DNA of 64,000 nt from CAUZIZ01 sp965218775 (lineage in GTDB: Bacteria; Acidobacteriota; UBA6911; RPQK01; JAJDTT01), in NCBI GenBank assembly GCA_965218775.1, contig CBDCLS010000004.1, positions 682,001 to 746,000 of the forward strand, in the 5' to 3' direction. Position 1 is the stretch's first letter. Each line of letters starts with the position of its first letter. The notes under the pieces are model-generated. The model saw nothing but the letters and a program-made list of their open reading frames with translations. It was not told where the DNA came from and did not search any database. Made by a program: the position numbers and the translations under genes. Positions 59,387 to 64,000 of this stretch are shown piece by piece.

Positions 59387-61063
59387 CTACATGTTCTTGT
59401 AGTCGGGTCCCCCTCCGCCTTCGGGCGGTGTCCAGACAATGATCTGGTAGGGATCCATGATGTCACAGGTCTTACAGTGAACGCAGTTGGTGAAGTTCAG
59501 GTGAAGCTGGGCCCCCGCCTCTTGGTGAGCAATTTCGTAGACTCCAGCCGGGCAGAAGTGCTGACAGGGGTTGGCATATTCCTGGACACATCGGTTGCGA
59601 CAGATATCGAAATCGAGGATCTTCAGGTGACAGGGCTGATCTTCGTCATGGGAGGTGTCTGAGAAGTAGACATCTGTCAACTTGTCAAATGTATATTTCC
59701 CATCGAAATCCGTCTTTGATGGTTTATCGGGCGCTGCGCCTTCTTGCTTCCGACGCTGCAAGTACTGATGGCCGGAAAGGGTGCGCAGAGGCCCGCTTGA
59801 TCCCCGTCCGCCGGTGAGAACCTGCCATCCGCTGCGCAGCATTCCCGACCAGAAACCCTTCTGAAATCCCTGCCGGAAATTGCGTGCCCGCCACAGTTCT
59901 TCCTTGGCCCAGCTCTCCTCGAAATCGTCCTCGTATCGCTTCAGCGTCGCTGATGAGTAGTCGCCCTTCAGCAGGGATTCAAAAATCGTCTCGGCAGCCA
60001 GCATCCCTGACTTCACAGCCAGATGGATTCCCTTCAGTCGTTGAGGATTGAGAAACCCAGCCGAATCTCCGACCAGAAGCAGCCCATCGGCGTAAAGCTG
60101 GGGCATCGAGTAGTATCCCCCCTCTGGAATCGCCTTGGCACCATAGGAGACAACCTTCCCTCCTTTGAGCATCGACTCTATGAAGGGATGTTTCTTGAAA
60201 CGCTGAAGCAGTTCGTGCCCGTCGATCTCGGGGTCTTTATAGTCGAGGCCAACGACAAAGCCCACGCTCAACAGATCGCCCATCCCGTAGACGAATCCGC
60301 CCCCTAATTCCTCGGTCCCCAAGGGATAGCCCAGCGTATGAATAACCCGCCCCGACGCTGTCTCGTCTCGAAGCTGCCAGATTTCCTTTACTCCCAAAGC
60401 GTAGATCTGCGGCTCTCGCTCCCGATTCAAACCGAACCTGTGCTCTGCCTGGCGCGTCAGCGTTCCCCGGGGTCCCTCTCCAAGAACCGTGATCTTGGAT
60501 ACGATATCGATTCCCGGCTCGAAGTTGGACTTGGGAGAGCCGTCGGCACTGCGCCCCTGGTCTCCGATACGCACGCCTGTAACCCGTTCTCCTTCGAAGA
60601 GAAGTTCGGACGCAGAGAAACCAGAATAAACCTCAACTCCGTTGCGTTCGCACAGATCTGCCAACCACTTCACCAGACTCCCCAGCGAACCGATGGAGTA
60701 GCCTTTGTTCCTGAGAGGAGGCGGAGTGAGGGGCGATCGGTAGGACCTTTTCCGGGTCAGTATTTGGAAGGAATCCTCCTCGACCGCACTCTGGTAGGGA
60801 GGCTCCTCTCCTGGAAAGCCCTGAAGTAGCTCGTCGAAGCCCCGGGGATCTACGACCGCCCCACTGATCGCATGGGAACCTACCTCCCTTCCTTTCTCGA
60901 CGACCAGGATGGTCAGATCCTGAAGGGAATCGCCCGCGACAGTCTGGGTTCCCAGACCCTCGTTATGCTCCCGCACCAGCCGCGACAAATGGAGCGCTCC
61001 GCTTAGACTGGCAGGTCCGGCACCTACGAAGACGACATCAGCGTCTATCTGATCCCGCTGCAT
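59387..61063 (-). CDS. Electron-transfer flavoprotein-ubiquinone oxidoreductase
   Basis: 558 residues. FAD-binding VFVGAGPASLSGALHLSRL at the N-terminus, quinone/FAD middle regions (YGMGDLLSVGFVVGLDYKDP; LLVGDSAGFLNPQRLKGIH), and a C-terminal 4Fe-4S domain with CPAGVYEI and NCVHCKTCDIMDP (four cysteine ligands). Passes electrons from electron-transfer flavoprotein (fatty acid and amino acid oxidation) to the quinone pool at the inner membrane. ATG 61063. The etfAB genes are not in the window. Confidence 0.95.
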   Translation of the reverse strand: MQRDQIDADVVFVGAGPASLSGALHLSRLVREHNEGLGTQTVAGDSLQDLTILVVEKGREVGSHAISGAVVDPRGFDELLQGFPGEEPPYQSAVEEDSFQILTRKRSYRSPLTPPPLRNKGYSIGSLGSLVKWLADLCERNGVEVYSGFSASELLFEGERVTGVRIGDQGRSADGSPKSNFEPGIDIVSKITVLGEGPRGTLTRQAEHRFGLNREREPQIYALGVKEIWQLRDETASGRVIHTLGYPLGTEELGGGFVYGMGDLLSVGFVVGLDYKDPEIDGHELLQRFKKHPFIESMLKGGKVVSYGAKAIPEGGYYSMPQLYADGLLLVGDSAGFLNPQRLKGIHLAVKSGMLAAETIFESLLKGDYSSATLKRYEDDFEESWAKEELWRARNFRQGFQKGFWSGMLRSGWQVLTGGRGSSGPLRTLSGHQYLQRRKQEGAAPDKPSKTDFDGKYTFDKLTDVYFSDTSHDEDQPCHLKILDFDICRNRCVQEYANPCQHFCPAGVYEIAHQEAGAQLHLNFTNCVHCKTCDIMDPYQIIVWTPPEGGGGPDYKNM

Positions 61064-61094
61064 GCTTCCTCCTGGAGAATGGGCGTAGAAAATA

Positions 61095-64000
61095 TCACCT
61101 CAAGGCCGCACCTGGACAGGGTTGTTGGAAGAAACCACAAGACCGACAATTCTCCTGGTCCGTCGTCCTGGGGAACTCCGAGGACTCGACTGTTCGTGGA
61201 AGTCCGTCGATCAGGTTTTGGCAGCGGTCGGCGACACCAATATCAAGATGGATTGGAATCGCATGTCCACTCTGAGTCAACAACAGGAAACCATTCAGCC
61301 GGTCGGTCGAAAGGATCTGGGAGGCCGCCCACAAATAGAGCTCCACCTGCAAATCGTATCCGAGACGCCGGGCCTCCTCGGTCGGATCGGGAGAATCAAT
61401 TTGCCGGGTCTTGAAATCCACAACCACCCACCCGCCATCGTCTTCCTGAAACAGCTTATCTATTACTCCAGTGATCAAACGTCCTCGGCGGCTCACATGG
61501 AATCGCCTCTCACTGTAGACCTTCTCGGAATGTGAGATTCGCCTGAAAAGAGAGTGTGTTGCCACCCGCTGTACGCTTCGCCGGATTCGCTCCCGCAGCG
61601 AGCCTACTTCTGAGGTAGCGAACAAGGGAGCATACTTTTGCTCCCAACCATTCAACAGATCCTGCAACTTTTCCTGGCTTTCGGCGACGCCTGGATTCTC
61701 AAGAATCTCATGGACCGCAGAGCCTACCAGGGAATGATGGTCTTGGATCCGCTCCCAGCCCATGGGAGCCCCTTCGGGGGTACCCAGAATGTAGCTGAGG
61801 TAGTAGCGATAAGGGCACTTGGAAAACAGGACAATCTCAGTGGGAGTCCAGGTTCGTTTTCTTGGTGATAGCCCCGGCAGGCGGGCCGCCTCTGCTGGGG
61901 ACTCTTCCACGAAGGCTGGAGTCGCCGCATCGGCTTCTCCTGATAGATCAACTGTTCTTGCCCCGGGGGATGGAGTGGACGGCGCTGGAGCAAAATCTGG
62001 AGGTGAGGGAACCGGGATGTTCTCGCTGATGGACTCAACACCCGCTGCGATCAACCAGTTAGAATAGGACTCCTCTTCATTCTTCCTGCCGATGAGCAGA
62101 AGGCGATCCTGAGCCCGGGTTGCAGCCACATAGAGAAGTCGTTTTTCCTCGGCCTGCTGCCGGAAGGTTTCCAGGCGACGTAACATTCTATAGGCTGGGG
62201 GCTCCCATTCCTGGTGACGATCGTCTGGATTACGGATCCTCATCCCAAAGAAGGTCTTCCGCTCGCGTCCGACGACGAAACTCTCGCAGTAGAAGCGACT
62301 TCGGTGCTGGGTGGGTAGAGGACTGCCAAGGTCGGGCAGGACCACGGCAGGAAATTCGAGTCCCTTGGCCCCGTGTATGGTGTAGATCCGAACGGCATCT
62401 GTCGAGCTCTCTTCGCCCATGGGGCCGCCATCCGCGGGATCCACCCGACGTAGAGCGTCGAGGAACCGAAGAAGGGGTCTGAGAGCGGGACCGTGACCGA
62501 TCTCAAAGCTCCTTACCAGATCCAGGAATTTCTCGAGGTTGGCGCGCGCCTGGATCCCCCTCCGGGAGGCAGAAACGATCTCCCCATAACCGGTCTCCTC
62601 TACAGCACCTGCAAGGAAGCTGGCCAGGGTCTGGAATTGATACCGAGTCTGCCACTCTTTCAGTTTCCTGCTTGCGAATCGCCAGTGGAACTGCATCTTC
62701 GAAGCCGAGGCTGACACGGGATCTTCGCTATTGAGCTTCTCCCAGAAACCCACTCCTGGTAACTGCGAAAGCAGGAAAAGATCCTCGTCAGAAAGATTGA
62801 AGAAGGGACTCCGAAGGATTCCGAGAAGCGCGATGTCGAAAGATGGATCATCTAGAAAGGCGAGAAGATTGGTCAGATCGAGTGCCTCCGGCTCATCGTA
62901 CAGACTGGCTCCAGCCAAAGTGACAAAGGGCACCTGACGTCGAGACAGGGCCCGTTCGAAATCCTTGAGTCGGGTGCGTGACCGCAACAGGATCGCAATC
63001 TCACCGCGCCGAAATCCTTCCCGGACCAACTGCTCCATCGCCTCGACCGCAAAATCTGCTTCCGTAAGAAATCCATCCGGCAAGGTATCGTAGAAAAAGC
63101 TCCGTACACTTGAAGTGGCACCGGCCCTGGTTGATAGTGGAACGGGTCTACAGGGCTTCATTTCCTGGTAAACGGCTTCGTAATCAAGTCGCAATCGAAA
63201 CAGATCTCGGAAAATCTGGTTGCTGAATTCCACTAGTTGAGGAGTGGCTCGATAGTTCTCGCGCAACTCCAGTAGACGGCCTCTTCTTTCAACCCATCTC
63301 TGGACTTTGCGGAAGACCGAGACATCGGCATCACGGAACCGATAGATCGACTGCTTGGTATCGCCCACCGCGAAGAAGTTGCTCTCGGGCCCAATCAGAG
63401 GGAGTAGGATCTGCCACTGAAGATGGTTCGTGTCCTGGAACTCGTCAACCAGAAGAAAGGGGTAGCGTCGTCTCAGGGTATTTCGGACGCGGCCATTCTG
63501 GACCAGGCGATGTGCAAATTCCAGCAGGTCGTCGAAGTCTACGACTGAATCGTTCGCTTTCTCCCCTTGATACCGTGCCAGAACGTCTTGATAGAGTCCC
63601 CGCACCAGTTCCAGAGTTCTGTCGTAGTGAACCCCTGACGCTTCTAACCGATCACCCCGGTTGGGCTTCAATTGGAGCGGGAAGCGCTTGTATTCCTCTC
63701 TGACTCCCTCCCAATGACTTTTCAGTTCGGGATAGAGGGGCCAGTTCAACCACCTCTTTGAGGGTCGCGCTCTGGTTTTGAGAGTCTCCTGAAAGCGGCG
63801 GACAAACTCATCTTCCGGAGATGTGGCACGACCCACAAGCAGGTCTTTCTGGGCGGTACAGCGGTTGGCGTAGGAATCCCCTGCAGTCAAAAGGTCCGAC
63901 GGCACCCGGTCAAGGAACCGTTTCAGGCCCACCCAGACGGGGGAGTGGTAGAGCCGATGAGAATTCTCCTTGAAGTAGATCTCCGACAGCAACTGCGGGG
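61095..64000 (-). CDS. AddA/RecB-type UvrD-family helicase-nuclease, N-terminus missing
   Basis: Partial: reads in from the right edge with no start; 968 codons visible. SF1 helicase motifs seen are LLVDEFQDTNHLQWQIL (II), VGDTKQSIYRFRDADV (III), LRENYRATPQLV (IV), IYTIHGAKGLEFPAVVLPDLG (V) and LLYVAATRAQDRLLL (VI); the Walker A lies outside. The C-terminal ~230 residues are a RecB-type PD-(D/E)XK nuclease (SAVHEIL; GVIDKL; VVVDFKTRQ). Cysteines in KCPYRYY and ENCRSCGFFQQPC fit a 4Fe-4S staple. Repairs double-strand breaks by resecting ends. Confidence 0.92.
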   Translation of the reverse strand, partial: PQLLSEIYFKENSHRLYHSPVWVGLKRFLDRVPSDLLTAGDSYANRCTAQKDLLVGRATSPEDEFVRRFQETLKTRARPSKRWLNWPLYPELKSHWEGVREEYKRFPLQLKPNRGDRLEASGVHYDRTLELVRGLYQDVLARYQGEKANDSVVDFDDLLEFAHRLVQNGRVRNTLRRRYPFLLVDEFQDTNHLQWQILLPLIGPESNFFAVGDTKQSIYRFRDADVSVFRKVQRWVERRGRLLELRENYRATPQLVEFSNQIFRDLFRLRLDYEAVYQEMKPCRPVPLSTRAGATSSVRSFFYDTLPDGFLTEADFAVEAMEQLVREGFRRGEIAILLRSRTRLKDFERALSRRQVPFVTLAGASLYDEPEALDLTNLLAFLDDPSFDIALLGILRSPFFNLSDEDLFLLSQLPGVGFWEKLNSEDPVSASASKMQFHWRFASRKLKEWQTRYQFQTLASFLAGAVEETGYGEIVSASRRGIQARANLEKFLDLVRSFEIGHGPALRPLLRFLDALRRVDPADGGPMGEESSTDAVRIYTIHGAKGLEFPAVVLPDLGSPLPTQHRSRFYCESFVVGRERKTFFGMRIRNPDDRHQEWEPPAYRMLRRLETFRQQAEEKRLLYVAATRAQDRLLLIGRKNEEESYSNWLIAAGVESISENIPVPSPPDFAPAPSTPSPGARTVDLSGEADAATPAFVEESPAEAARLPGLSPRKRTWTPTEIVLFSKCPYRYYLSYILGTPEGAPMGWERIQDHHSLVGSAVHEILENPGVAESQEKLQDLLNGWEQKYAPLFATSEVGSLRERIRRSVQRVATHSLFRRISHSEKVYSERRFHVSRRGRLITGVIDKLFQEDDGGWVVVDFKTRQIDSPDPTEEARRLGYDLQVELYLWAASQILSTDRLNGFLLLTQSGHAIPIHLDIGVADRCQNLIDGLPRTVESSEFPRTTDQENCRSCGFFQQPCPGAALR

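Overview
The window comes from a bacterial chromosome with moderately high GC, most likely an Acidobacteriota or a related deep lineage. The pointers are a TPR/FG-GAP/ASPIC-UnbV giant protein, DUF4416, bactofilin, many secreted TPR, beta-propeller and Asp-box proteins, and housekeeping genes scattered among short transcription units. No rRNA, tRNA or single-copy phylogenetic marker anchors this, so the taxonomy is inference. Both ends are cut: an M23 peptidase at the left and an AddA/RecB-like helicase-nuclease at the right.

Layout. 1-3841: M23 peptidase tail, an orphan sensor histidine kinase, and an insertion sequence of about 2.1 kb. 3888-9426: M64 peptidase, zinc-type alcohol dehydrogenase, MFS transporter and a secreted cyclase-family hydrolase. 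9575-16125: an envelope-stress cluster of DUF4178 protein, lipoprotein, DUF350 membrane protein, membrane spermidine-synthase-like enzyme, K+ channel, YjfI-like DUF2170 protein and PspA. 16135-23231: HpcH aldolase, DegT aminotransferase, amidohydrolase, PP2C phosphatase, a zinc-ribbon membrane protein, DUF4416 and DNA ligase LigA, followed by an IS4-family element (23275-24747) with an 11-bp target duplication. 25635-34058: a fibronectin-type lipoprotein, an acyl-CoA carboxylase operon (carboxyltransferase, biotin carboxylase, biotin carrier), a propeller-type glycosidase-like protein, FolC and AccD. 34474-37709: xseA-xseB-ispA-tlyA. 37881-53717: nucleosidase, ThiL, DUF2062, TPR proteins, RNase III, CPBP protease, SDR, surface proteins, RDD protein, bactofilin and a methyltransferase-like protein. 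54015-64000: TPR-ASPIC/UnbV protein, CstA, ETF-ubiquinone oxidoreductase and the helicase-nuclease.

The most unusual content is non-coding. A family of 276-278 bp elements is present as four full copies (20108-20385, 38503-38779, 50269-50546, 53714-53989), two truncated copies with one arm (1690-1730, 45386-45440), one internal-deletion derivative (49736-49792) and possibly one 27-bp minimal palindrome (53986-54012). Each full copy has two 30-nt terminal arms around a core of about 208 nt, flanked by CTAG or CTTAG. The cores at 20108 and 53714 differ at only 7 of 208 positions, yet their arms match each other at only 17 of 30 positions. Within any one copy the two arms remain 28-30 of 30 complementary. 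Ordinary MITEs show the opposite pattern (conserved ends, variable middle). Two copies share their CTAG with the TAG stop codon of the preceding gene. Other palindromic families (a REP-like element of about 80 bp in three copies, a 112-bp repeat in two copies, and a 187-bp fold-back at the end of tlyA) make this a repeat-rich chromosome.
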